Source of the DNA: Neospora caninum Liverpool
Lineage: Eukaryota > Apicomplexa > Conoidasida > Eucoccidiorida > Sarcocystidae
Direction: 5' to 3'
DNA length: 64,000 nucleotides
Assembly (NCBI RefSeq): GCF_000208865.1
Contig: NC_018390.1
Coordinates: 5,226,270 to 5,290,269, forward strand
The position numbers and the translations under genes are program-made. The notes under the pieces were generated by a model, which was not told where the DNA came from, ran no database searches, and saw only the letters and a list, made by a program, of their open reading frames with translations. Shown here in pieces: positions 36,058 to 47,244 of this stretch (position 1 is the stretch's first letter; each line of letters begins with the position of its first letter).

Positions 36058-37662
36058 GTGCGCTCGCTCTCGCTCTGGTCCAGTGCTCTGTGCGGCTGGA
36101 GGCTGTTCGCGCTCGGAAGAGCAACGAGAAGCGGCGCACAGAGAGACCCGCGCCAGCAGGCCGGTTCGAAGAACTGCGTAGAGTGGAGACGTCGCCGTCT
36201 CCGGATCAAAGTCGATTCAGCTGTTTTTTGTCGCGGAGAAACAGAACCCGGAAATGCCAGGCCGAGACACAAGAGCGACCGAGAGGCGCGAGAGAGACAC
36301 AAGCAGAGAGAGAAGGCGCTCGGGGGTGTATATCGACGTGCGCGGAAAGGGACGAACAGGAGGGACCAGCGTGTGAGCCTGGTCTTCTCGGGAAATATGT
36401 GTCTCAGGAGGATGAACTGGATGTCTCTGTGTTTGGTTCACTTTTTTCGATTTGTACCGAAAAGTGCTCTGTCTCTCCTGACACGCCTCGCTCCTTTGAA
36501 CACGGAACGGGGAGGCAGTGGAAGCCTGAAGGCATGCCCGCTGCCAGTCGCGACGACTCAGCGTGCAGTTCGAACGTCCCTTTTTGCGGGTCTCGCCTCG
36601 AGCTCGAAAACATGAATCTCGTCTCAAAAGAGAACAAGATCCCCCGCCCCCGAAATGGAAAGACCGTTCTCGTGGTTTTAAAGAGCTTGTCTCTGATCCC
36701 CCGCAAAGACAGCGCGACGGAGAAACGCCTGTCGAGCGAATCTGCTTATCTCGCGAGTCCGAGGCAGAGAGATCTTTCTCCCTTTCGCTTTCGGAGGCAC
36801 AGACCCAGCAGCTGCTCGAGAGGGGAGAGATGGCGTTTTTGAGCGCTCGTGCGTCGTCTGTGAGTGCCGTCAACACGTCTGACGGCAGTCACCCCGTTGC
36901 GGAAGCCGCTTGGCGCTGTTGAACACTCACGAAAGTTTGCTGCGTCTGCCCGATGGGTCAGTCACGGGAAAGAAAAGGAGATAGGGCGCGAGAACTCGGA
37001 GACTGCAGGGGCAAGCGCGCGCAGACAGAGAGAAGCTTGGAGGGTCGGTACACATGTGGCGCGTCGAACAGCACGGGCAACACGGCGTCGCGAGTTTGCG
37101 GGTAGAAGAACAGCGTAGAGCCCCGAGAAGTCTACACAGGCATCAGAGGGTCTAGAGAAGCCAGAACTGCTCAGGTTCTCTCTTCGAAGGCACGTGTCAT
37201 CGGTTCTACGGTGCATCTTTTGCCGGGTAAACGCAGCGCAAGGCGCCGAAACAGATTCTCGCCTCTGGCTCTTCTGCCGAGCGCGAGAACTCCCGTGAAC
37301 AGCGCCTTCTGCTTTCAAACTTCTCTTTCGGAGGAAAGACACTTTGCCTTTCCGCAAACCGACCGCTTGCCTGCTTCGGCTGCATGCATATATTCCGGCT
37401 GATAAGAAACAACCGGGGTACTGGCAGTAGCTAGTGTCAATGAACAACCCTCGTTCCTGTGTCAGCCTCTGTGGACTGCAAAGAGAGACTTCAACTGGGC
37501 TTCGGAAGGGTGTTGTGCGCGTGCCCGCGCGGCGGGAGGAAAGGGGAAGGCCTCTTTGCGCCGCTCCCGTGAGAAACTCTTTCGATGCAGATGCGTGTCG
37601 CCTGGACAGGCAATTCTACAAAGTCGAGACAAGTTGCAGAGATTTCCCTGAGACGCTGAGAC

Positions 37663-37945
37663 AGAGAAGGGAGGAAGAGAGAGACAGAGAAGGGAGGAAG
37701 AGAGAGACAGAGAAGGAAGCAAGAGAGAGACAGGGAAAGGAAGAAGAGAGAGACAGGGAAAGGAAGAAGAGAGAGACAGGGAAAGGAAGAAGAGAGAGAC
37801 AGAGAAAGGAAGAAGAGAGAGACAGAGAGGGGAAGAAGAGAGAGACAGAGAGGGGAAGAAGAGAGAGACAGACACAGGAAGAAGGGAGAGACAGAGACGG
37901 GAAGAAGAGAGAGACAGAGACGGGAAGAAGAGAGAAGCAGAGATG
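37663..37945. repeat. 23-bp purine-rich minisatellite
   Basis: About 12 imperfect copies of a 23-bp unit built on ACAGGGAAAGGAAGAAGAGA. A 23-bp period does not keep reading frame, so the open frames across it are not evidence of coding. Confidence 0.9.
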
Positions 37946-37961
37946 CCGGAAATGAAGTTGT
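37932..37961. repeat. Dispersed 30-bp element, copy B
   Basis: Matches 8170-8199 at 28 of 30 positions, and like it terminates a GA-rich array. It is located 1.3 kb upstream of the RS/CCCH gene. Confidence 0.7.
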
Positions 37962-39265
37962 GTGATCGTTATCATGTGGCCGCAGAGGAAGGGGGAGTGG
38001 ACGGTGTCGCATTGACGCCCAGGAAGTCCCTGGAAGTCAGACGCTTGTCTCTCCTCAGACAGTCGCTTTTTCTTTTCTGTGGAGCCTCGGTTCGACGGCG
38101 TTCCGAGAGAGACTCATCGGTTAACCTGCTCGCCGGCCAGTTTACCGATGGGACAGTCGAGCATTCGCGGTTTGGCGACCGAGTGTCTGCGCTGGCAAGC
38201 TGCGGGCTGGGAACCCACAAAGAAGCGTGTGCAGAGAAATACCAGTCTTCGTCGCGACACACAACCTCCGCAAGAACCTCTCGAAGAACTTACTTTTGCT
38301 TGTGTCTCTCCACCTCTTTGTGTCTTTTCCCTTTGTGCGTTTTTATCAGTTCCAGGCTGACAGTTGCGACCGGCTCTCTCTCTTTCTCACGCGGGAATCC
38401 CGCGAGAGGAGAGGGCCAGCACACCGTGTTCACCCTCTCTCTTTGATCTCTTTTTTTCTCTCCTTCTCTCTGTTTCTTGCACTTATCTTTGTCTCCGAGT
38501 CTTTCGCCGCGCCTTGCGACGCGAATTCAAAAAAACGCAGCTTGCAGTGTGTGGCCGGAGAAAAATACCGCCTCTGCCCCCTTCTGTGCGAACGCAGCTG
38601 CGGGGCCCACGCGCGTCTTCTCGCGGTTTTTGACGGGACGCGGGAGTTTTCACACGCTGCGCCGAGACCTTCTGTGTCTGGGAATCGTGTGGAGACTCCA
38701 CTCTCGTTTTCCTTTTCTGGAAACGCCTTTCAAAGATCTTTTTTTTTCTTTCCTCAGACTGAGCATCTCTGTGCGAGACGACTGCGCCGCGTGCTGGGTT
38801 CTCTCTGTCGACAATTCTCAGGTGGCGTCTCTCCCTTTTTGTTTGCTTCTTTTCTCCCCGGCTCTCTCAGGCGCGCTTCTGTTTCTCGCCTCTCGGACCT
38901 TGGTCGATCCGTGCAATCCCTTCTTCCTTCTCCACACGTCCGTCTCTCGCTTCTCCTCTTTCTCGCTTTTTCTCTCGCCTTTTCTTTCGCGCTGGCCCTC
39001 TCTCTGCGTGACGCGTGCGAAAAAAGAGTACCTCGGTGTCGACTCTTTCTTCCCGGGTCTCTCCTCTTTTCTTCCCGAGTCTCTCCTCTTCTCTTGGCGC
39101 TGCCTTCTTATCCCTCTGCGTTTGGCGCGGCGGCGCCTCTCTTCCGTGCGGCCTTCCTCGCGCCACATTCTCGCTTTTTCCCGCGGACACGCCTCGGACG
39201 CGTGCTCTCTCCCCGCCCGTGTGTCTCGCGCGCCAAGCCGGTGCGTCGCCCAGATTGTCTCTCCG

Positions 39266-42200
39266 ATGAAGAAACGGACGCCCTCGGCTCCCAGCGCGGG
39301 GCGCGGGGCGCGGGCCGCGACCGTGACTCTGCTGGCCTCTCGCGCCAAGCGCGGCGGGGCGCGCGCCGTCCTCGCGCCGGTTGCCCGGGGCGCCTCGTCG
39401 TCCCAGAAACAACGCGTCCTGCTGCGCGAGCGCGTCGACTCGGGCCCTCGCAGAGTCGTCGTTTCCTCCTCTCCGGCGGCGCACCCCGCGAGCTCGGAGG
39501 ATCCAAACGCAGGCTCTGCCCAGCCCCTAGCTGCAGCTGCTGTCTCCGAGACTGTGGAGGCGCGAAAGGCCCGCCTCCTCGGGATGTCTCTGGAGGCGAT
39601 GATTCGCGAAGAAGCGAGCGCCACGCGCGAGAAAAAAAACAGCCGCACCGTGCTCTCGGAGGCCGCGCGCGTCGGCGCAAAGAAGCCGGGGCCCACGCTG
39701 CTCCGAGCCGGCGCGCCCGGCGCCCTCGGCCGCAGTGTCTCCTTGAAGCCCGCGGAGAATCCCGGTGTCTCCATTGTCTCCACAATCTCCGCGAAGAGCG
39801 GCGCAGGGCGGCTGTTTCGCCAGGCGATGGCGACGCGTGGCGACTCGGGCCTTGAGAAGAACGAGGCCAGCGGGGGCGCGCGCGTCGTCGTCGGAGACTC
39901 CGCGCCGGGGCGCCTAGCGGGGAAGGCGGAGGCGGGCAGTGTCTCCGCGGGTGTCTGTGCAGCGCGGACGGGAGAAGGCGCGGCGGGAGAGAGGGTCGTC
40001 TCGGCGCGGGCCGCGAGCTCAGTCTCTCGCGAGACCTCTCGGCGAACGAGCGTCGAAGAAGGCCTGATCACGGAAGACGACGAAGACGGCTCGGGCCGCA
40101 AGGGCCCGCCGTACTCGTCCCGGAATCCCGTGAAGGCCGCGGAGACACCTGTCTCCAACGGCCTCGTCTGGGCAACCGGCTCGCGCGCCCGCCTCTCCCC
40201 CGCGGTAGGCAGCCAGCGCGTGAAGCTCGTGGGGCGCGACGAGGTCGGCGAAGAGCCCGACGAGCCCTGGCAGGCGTCGGCGCAAGGCCAGAGCGACGGC
40301 CCGCGGAAAGTCGTCCTCACCGGCGGGTCTGACACAGAATCGATCCAGGCGCGCCAGCAAGCTGGAGCACGAATTCCACTCGAAGAGGATGGAGAGGCGA
40401 TTGGGTCGGGAGAAGAGGACGGACGATCCGAGGCGCATGCACTGCAAGCAGAGGAGCATAGTCCAGGGGAGAGAGCCAGCGGAAAGCTGATGGCGGAGAG
40501 AGACAGGAGACGCACTCGAGAAGCTGAGACGCGAGCCGCGCGCGTGACTCTACAGACTGCAGCGAAGGCAGCCGCGCTGTCTTCTGCCTCTCTAGCCTTC
40601 CCTTCTTCACGGCCTGCGACCAGCCGCCAAGTGAGCGCGAGAGGCGAACGGGGCGTTCCCGGCGCTGGTCGAGTGCGAGGCTCGGGAGCGCGGACCGTCG
40701 CGTGTCGAGACGCGGAGCAGCCAGGCGGGCGCGGCGAGGCCCGTGAGAGGGCCGGTCCAGGGGCGAGCGGCCTGGAAGGCCCGCGCGGCAGGCGAGGCGC
40801 AGGGCGGTCTCCCGTTGCCGCGATTGCCGCGAGCCGAGGGAAGAGAGACAGCGAAGAGCCGCGGGCAAACTCTTCGGGGCGCGCCGTGCGATCCGGCGAG
40901 GGTGTGTCTCCGTCGAGACGCGAGAGGGGAGGAGACTCCCCGAGGGAACTCCGCAGAGCTGAGGGGTCTCCGTTTCCCGCCGCGACGGGAGACGGGCCGA
41001 AACGCTTCGGGACGACCTCGGGGCACTCAGTCCTCGTGTTGCCGGCGCCTACGCGAGAGGAGCCTGCGCCCGCGAGAGGCGAGAGCCCTGGCGCGACTCG
41101 GGCGGCTGAGGGGAACCGAGACAGAGAGACGCAGCTGCGTGCTGCGCGAGACGCGCGGAGCCCCTCGGAAGGACACAGGCAGACGAGACGCGAGGCCGAG
41201 GTGAAGCAGGGCGAGCGCGGGGGGGGCGCGAGGGCCGGCGTCAGTGGGAGACACGAGGACGAGAGCGACAGGAGCCCGAGAAGACGGGCGAATCCGAGCA
41301 GCAGCGAGAAGGATGGAGGTCGAGAAGCGGCGCGTCGCGGCGGGCCAGGCGAGGAGCGAAGCAACCGCTTGTCGCCCCGCGCAGGGACCGGACGAGAAGC
41401 ACTGCGCCCCGATGACTCAGGCGTGGCCGGCGGAAGCAAGGGCCAGGTGTCCCCGCGTGGAGCCCCAGCAGCGGCTTCCGGCGCCGATGGGACCAGCCGC
41501 GGACGTGGCGGAAGAGACAGGCTTTCGGGGGAGGAGACCGCGAACGGAGCCGCGTCGCCGGACGGGCGTCGAGGACGAGCACCGGAGAGAGGAAGCAGGG
41601 CCCAAGGCGCGCGACGAGAGGACGCTTCGCGCCGTGGAGACGGAGACCGCGCTTCGCCCTCGGCCCGCGTTGTCATTCTTGCGGGGACCGTCCCAGGATC
41701 CGTGGACGCGAAGAGTCGGGGAGAGGATGGAGCCCAAAAGACAAGAAAGCGGGGCAGGAGCCCGTCCGGGCCTCGGGAGGAGCGAAACGGGGAAGGCAGG
41801 CCCGAGCCCGCCGCGCGTGCACCGCGGGTGTCTCCAAGAGGCGCGGCCGGCGGGTCGCGGTCTCGGGGGTCATCTCTGGAGTCGCGCGTGAGGCGCCGCG
41901 GCGACGGCGCGGACTCGCCCCGTCGCGAGAAGAGAGACAGGAGACAGAGTTTGAGTCTCTCGCGGGAGCGGCGCCGTGGGGCCCGTGAGTCGATTGATAG
42001 TCGCGCCCGCCGAGGCGACGCGAGAGCTCGTGGGGCTGCGGCTGTGGAGCCGGTGCGCAGTCTGTCGCCTCGGCGCAGGGCCTGGCGCAGTCCGAGCCGC
42101 GGAGACTCGCTCTCCGGGGCCTCGTCTGGGCTGGCCGCGCGAAAGCGGCGCGCGCTGAGCCCGCGTCGGGAGGTGTCGCGGTCGCAGGCGAGCCGAAGTC

Positions 42201-44390
42201 GAAGCTGGCGGTCTCCGGACTCGCGGCGCCCCAGAAGGTACGCGGAGTCGGCGGGAGGCCGGCGCGATCGGAGCCCAGACGCGCGGAAGGCCCGCGCTGT
42301 GGGGCCGAGCAGGCAAACGCGCACGCGGCGAAGTGTCTCCATGTCTCCGGGGCGCAAGTGGAGCCGCCGAAGGAGCTTCGACCGCCGCGACTCGCGGGCC
42401 TGGAGCAGGAGCTCGACGGAGTGTCGCGAGATGTGGAGCGGCAGCTGGAGCAGAAGTTGGAGCCGCAGCGAGCGACGCCGACCTGTGCGCCGGCGGTCGT
42501 TCTCCTGCTCGCGGTCTCCGTCGCGCCGCAGGTCGCCCTACTCGAGTCGGTCTCTGTCGCCTGAGGCCCGCGGGCGCCGGCGCGGGGCCCTGTCTCCGGG
42601 CCCGAAGGGGCTCCGCCGGAGTCGGTCGCCGTTCGGGTCGCGCGGCCCGCGGGGCCCCAGCGACGACTTTGGCCGCGGGCCTCGGGTCGAAGGGGGGCGC
42701 AAGCCAGGCGTCTCTCGGGGCCAGGGACTGCACGACCCCGCGTTGGACTCCAGATCGGGGAGTCGGCGCGAGGAAGCAGGGTTCGAGGCGAGAGGCGCCT
42801 CGACCAGCGGCGTGCAGCCGGTGGTTCTCCGGACGCGCCGCCAACGCGAAGCCTCGCAGGAGCAGCCGCTGCGGGCTGCGCGTCACGCGCCGTCTCCGGG
42901 CCCCGTCGTGCTGGCCCCGCCCACGTGTCCCCCTTCCCAGCCGATCGCGATTCTGCGACCGCGGGGGGGCTCTGGAGCCCCAGCGGAGCGAGGGTCGATC
43001 GGCGCGGGCCGCAGAGATGCCGACAGCGAGGTGGACGCGCGGCCGAGCGTTGGGTCCGGGGCCTTCATGCCTGGGCCGCAGGGCCCGCGGGTGGAGCTGT
43101 CGCGACACTACGAGGAGCGGCGTCGCGCGGAGCCGGACGCGAGGAGACACGTGGGCGAGGGAGTCCGAGGCGACCGTTTTGAGGGTCCAGGAGACAGTTT
43201 CGCACACGGGCGCGGCCACCCCCCGGTGCCGGGCCCAGAGGACTCGCCGCCGCGCGCGTGCCGAGACTACCTTCTGGGCAGACGGTGTCCTGGCGGCGCG
43301 TCGAGGTGTCCCCTGTTGCATCCGTCGCAGAGAGACTTGTTCAAGTTCGACCAGCACTCCTTGCACCTGAAGCCGGCCTACATGCGCGAGGCTGTCGCGC
43401 TCGGCTGGGTGCCCCGGCGCCCGAGCGCGCGCCCGTACGACGACCGTCAGGGGCCCGTGGAGTCCAAGGGGGCGCGGAGACAGGATGCCCGCGAGCCGGA
43501 GGGTCGGAGACATCCAGACCACGAGGAGCGGCGCGACCGCAGAGCCGCGGAAGCCCGCGGGGAGCGGAAGACGAACCAGGGCGAGGAGCAACGGAGGACG
43601 GGTGAGGAGGAAGCGCGCGAACCCGTCAAGCGGTCGGCCTCTCAGCAGCGAGCGCTGGACGGCTACTTCAAAACGCAAACACAGGAATTCCTCAACGCTG
43701 AGTCGTACATGGAAGGCTGGTGTAAGAAGGAGTTGATCGAGGTGAGAGAAGGTGAACGCGGGAGGGGAGAGCAAAGAACCACACGTGTTGAGGACGAGCA
43801 GAGAGACGACCGATTTAGGAAAAGGAGACGGTTGAGGGCAAACAGAAAAGGGGGCAGTGAGCGGCGGGGGAAGCAGGCTCCAAAAGAGAAGGGAGAGAGT
43901 CTGTATCGCTTATGCAGCTTGCATCCCCGACACAGAGCTCGCGAGTCTCCAGCGACGAAGCGAGCGGACATGAGAAGAGACACCACGTGTGTGGCTGCCT
44001 GGAGGACTCGATTGTTTTTGTGTTTTCTGACGCTGGAAAAAACTGTGGGTTTTGTCTTGTCTTTTGCAGTACTTCTACGACGAATATCTGAGCCAAAACA
44101 TGTCCAAGGAGGACGCCCTTGCCTCTGCTACAGGTAGGCGAAAACCCTGTTGCGCGTCCAGGTTTCGTTTTCTTCCCTCGCGTTTTTCTTTCCTCTCTCT
44201 ACCGTCGGCGCGTGATTGTCTCTCGCGTCGCTTGAGTCTCCGTTGTCTGTGCTGTAACTCCCACTGCGCAGTCTCTTTCCGCACCCCTTTTGTCTCCATA
44301 TCTCTCGTGCGTTCCGCCGTGTGTGTTGCCTTCGCAGCGTATGTGGAGCGACCCGAGGAGTATGGTTTGAGGAAAACCTCAGCGGAATGA
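39266..44390 (+). CDS. RS-rich CCCH zinc-finger protein with UAP56-binding-like motif
   Basis: Three exons, 39266-43741, 44070-44133 and 44338-44390, encode about 1,530 residues, highly Arg/Ser/Gly-rich and GC-rich. Residues 105-116 (LLGMSLEAMIRE) resemble the UAP56-binding motif of mRNA export adaptors (consensus like LDMSLDDII). Residues about 640-1240 hold many RS/SR and SPRR runs (RRGDSLS, SRSRSWRS, RRRSFSCSRSPSRRR). A single CCCH finger follows: Cys1332-X8-Cys1341-X6-Cys1348-X3-His1352. The C-terminus is compact and ordered-looking (ALDGYFKTQTQEFLNAESY, FYDEYLSQNMSKEDALASA). A nuclear role in splicing or mRNA export is inferred from this combination; no orthologue is named. The frame is open far upstream, so the start rests on the first ATG after the pyrimidine-rich leader. 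The long minus-strand frames opposite are composition artefacts. Confidence 0.8.
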
Positions 44391-45448
44391 GGCCGCGCGC
44401 CTTCTGTCTAGAGGCACACGCAGTGTGGGTCTCCTTCAGGCTGTCTGTCTCTGTGTGTCTCTGTCTCGGTCCCACATCTAGCTACTGAGTGGCGAGCAGT
44501 AAAAGGAGAGACGGTTGCTTGCTGTGTTTCTCGGGGGTCGAGACACAGTTGACCACAGCAATGACACGAAAAGAAGAAAGATAGTATGGGACTGCGGGTC
44601 TTTGGAACGGACCAGCTTGAAGACAAGGGCGGAGAGAAGGACTTGTTCTGTTTTGCTTGACCAGCAAACTAATGAGAGGAAAGAGCGCGAAGGCGTTTGT
44701 CACCGCGAAGAAGACGGATTCTGCGGAGAGGTTCCTGGTGGAGCGTTCAGGCGGTTGAAACTATGCATCTGTTTGTGTGTCTTGTCTTCATTTCTCCTCA
44801 AACGCATTATGCATTCCCTTTTCTGCCCCTCTCGCCTCGTCCTTCATCTGTGCGTGAGCTGCGGGAGACGCCGAGCCTATGTTACAGACGGAAGCTTCGG
44901 CTCCGACCTCTCCGCCTCTACTGGGCGAGGCCGTGGGCTGTATGTACACTTTGAGGGCGTTAACTTTTTTGTCACGGAGAAAGAATTGTTGTGATGTTCA
45001 GGTGTGTCTCCTCTGGCGAGAACATGCGTTTCGAGAGACACACAGATCCCAAATCCTCTGTACAGTGTACATACACCTCGTCGTCCTCCCCCTCCCCCCC
45101 CCCTCCCTGCTCGAGGCAGCTGTGGTGCCGGAGCAGCGGATGCGGAGCGTTGACACGCGCAGAATCGCCGCCATGTCTTTTCTCGTGTACGCGGAGGCTT
45201 TTCTTCCCCATTCTCTTCTGTGTGCATGGGGCGCATCCGGCCACTGCCCCGCTCCTCGCGGGTGCAGGGCGCGGGATGTCTCCCCATCGCACTGTCAGCT
45301 CGTGGCAAGCAGATCCCAGCTCAGGATACGGCCAGAAGAGGGAAGAAGAGGAAGAAAGGGAACAAAAATCCGCGAGGCCATGTAACTCGATTCATCTCAC
45401 TCTACTTACAACGCTCGATCGCTCATACACTTAATATACCCCTATTTC

Positions 45449-45485
<37 letters not shown>

Positions 45486-47244
45486 TCATATAGGTATTTT
45501 TCACACTCTTTTCATAATTCGCTAGATAATTTGACTGAGGCATACCTACCTAGATCGATTTCGTTCTCGAGCAGGAGAGAACCCCGCCGCCGCCATTTTG
45601 GCTGTAGCGACTGGCTTGACCCTTGATTAGTCCCGTCCCGTTTGTGGTTAAAGCTTTGTCTGGATGTGAAACGGCTCTTTGAGGATTTCGAAACGAACAA
45701 ACAATTCTAGAAAGAACGAGCGTTTCCGCCAAAGCGCATGTTCATCGAAGACGGATCCTGAGGGGAAGTTCTCGACTGCCACCGCTCACTCCCGGGTGTA
45801 TGTACAGTCGCGGCGACGAAGCGATCGAACTGTGCTATTCCGCGGTTAAGCTCTGATCGAATCGCGTTCTTCGCGCGCAACAGAAAGATACACGAATCAC
45901 CAGGAGAGTTTCGTCCCTCAGACTAATCAGACCGCCCTAGGTTGTTTCTTTCGTTGCATTGTGGCCCCTGCATGTGCTACTGCGTTTCGCAGCGAAGCCG
46001 CCGTCAAAAGTTGGATAGAAAAAGAGAAGTGGCCTTCTCAAAGTGTCCTCTGCATTTCCTTCTTTTCGGCACTCGAGGAAAACGCCTCAAAACGACAGAC
46101 ACAACTCCCCGGGAGTGCGGCAGTTCCTCAGCTGTCACGGAGAAACCAGACGGTGTCTGTACAATGCGTGCCACAAGACCTCGCTGCAAAGAGAGGATCT
46201 CGTCCCTGATTTCTGCCCTCGAAAGAAACCTCTCGGTCCTCCCGATGTCTCACGTGATCGCTTGTGCGGCGAGAGCGGCGCGGCTCCAGCAGGCGACGAG
46301 CATCGTAGTAAAACTGCGTTTTCTGGCCACGGCGCCAAGCGTGTGCGTTGAGCAGACTGCTTGGCGACAACATGCGCATGCAATCCCTTCGGGGATCGGG
46401 AGAAAGCGGGACGTTTCTCGGTGTCTTGTGGCTTTCTTTTCGAGGCATTCCTTCGTCCTTTGCGACGATTTTCTTTTGCAGAAAACGAGGAAACAAAACG
46501 TGAGCCTCGCCCAGCGTCGTGTGCAGACGCCTTCTCCATTGGTTGCACGCCGCCGCCGAGAAAGCGAGAACGGGAGCGCTGGAATTGGCACGCGCCGAGA
46601 CCTGGAATGGAGAGAAAGGCATTTCTTTCTCGCTCGGCTCCTTGCGGAGAAAGGCCGGATGGACGAGCGCCCTTTCCGGATCCTCGACGTGTCGGGTGTC
46701 TGTACACCGCAAGAGCGTCTCGCTACAGGGTGTATGTACACCAGGCAGCTGCACATCTTTTCCTCGGCGGCGTGGTCACCGTGATGCTTGAGCACTCGTT
46801 TTCGCTCTTTTCGTTTCTTCGTCCCCTTTCTTCTGTTTTTTCTCTTTTGCTCGTATAAACACGGTTCAAATGCGCCTTCCGCTCCCGACTTTCCCCTCGC
46901 TCGTCCATTCCACCAGTTCCGCGCCGCCGCTTCTCTCTCGTCTTGTCTCCGTCCCCGTATCGTTTCGCTCGCACGAAAGCGGCTCTTTGTCGCTTCGTGC
47001 CCCTCTCTTTTCCGTGTTTCTGGGCCTTCCAAATGCGAAGAGCGTCCGCTGCTCCCGAGGTGAAAGAAGGATGACTTCCATCACCTCTCTCCGGTGACCA
47101 CGCAGTCTACCTCCCCCAACCTGTCACCAGCCTCGCGATCCTCCCTTTGTTTCTTCTCTCTCCATCGTCTAGACGTGATTGTGTTTCTTCAGTCTCACCT
47201 CGAATGCCTGTATCTTCTGAGACACCACGCAGCTTCTCTAAAAA
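44391..47244. other. Intergenic region with a cluster of TGTACAC elements
   Basis: About 2.85 kb between two plus-strand genes. Open frames here lack family resemblance. A (TA)n run is at about 45452-45480. Six copies of a GGTGTATGTACACC-like element are spread over 44939-46742. The 3' UTR of the RS/CCCH gene and the promoter of COG3 are expected here. Confidence 0.7.
46694..46742. promoter_or_regulatory. Paired GGTGTNTGTACACC elements upstream of COG3
   Basis: Two copies, GGGTGTCTGTACACC (46694-46708) and GGGTGTATGTACACC (46728-46742), 34 bp apart and about 500-550 bp upstream of the COG3 start. Weaker copies occur at 44939-44949, 45065-45077 (reverse), 45794-45807 and 46152-46164. The 5-bp arms GGTGT/ACACC suggest a dimeric binding site; this is inference. 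Confidence 0.5.

Larger units (their letters stand above)
36058..39265. other. Intergenic region with purine-rich minisatellite; 5' region of the RS/CCCH gene
   Basis: No recognisable protein-coding sequence. The first 1.9 kb is purine-biased on the plus strand, opposite to the other plus-strand units. From about 38250 to 39265 it turns strongly pyrimidine-rich, as expected for the 5' UTR or a 5' UTR intron of the downstream plus-strand gene. It holds a 23-bp minisatellite at 37663-37945 and copy B of a dispersed 30-bp element. Confidence 0.65.

Noticed and set aside
37434..37955. Plus-strand frame rich in RERQ/EERDR units over the minisatellite
   Set aside because: The 23-bp repeat period changes frame each unit, so the peptide is only a translation of a GA-rich array; there is no splice context.
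38818..43774. Long minus-strand open frames (up to 1,179 codons) opposite the RS/CCCH gene
   Set aside because: They mirror the GC-rich Arg/Ser codons of the plus strand, give Arg/Ala/Pro-rich peptides without family resemblance, and lack splice structure.
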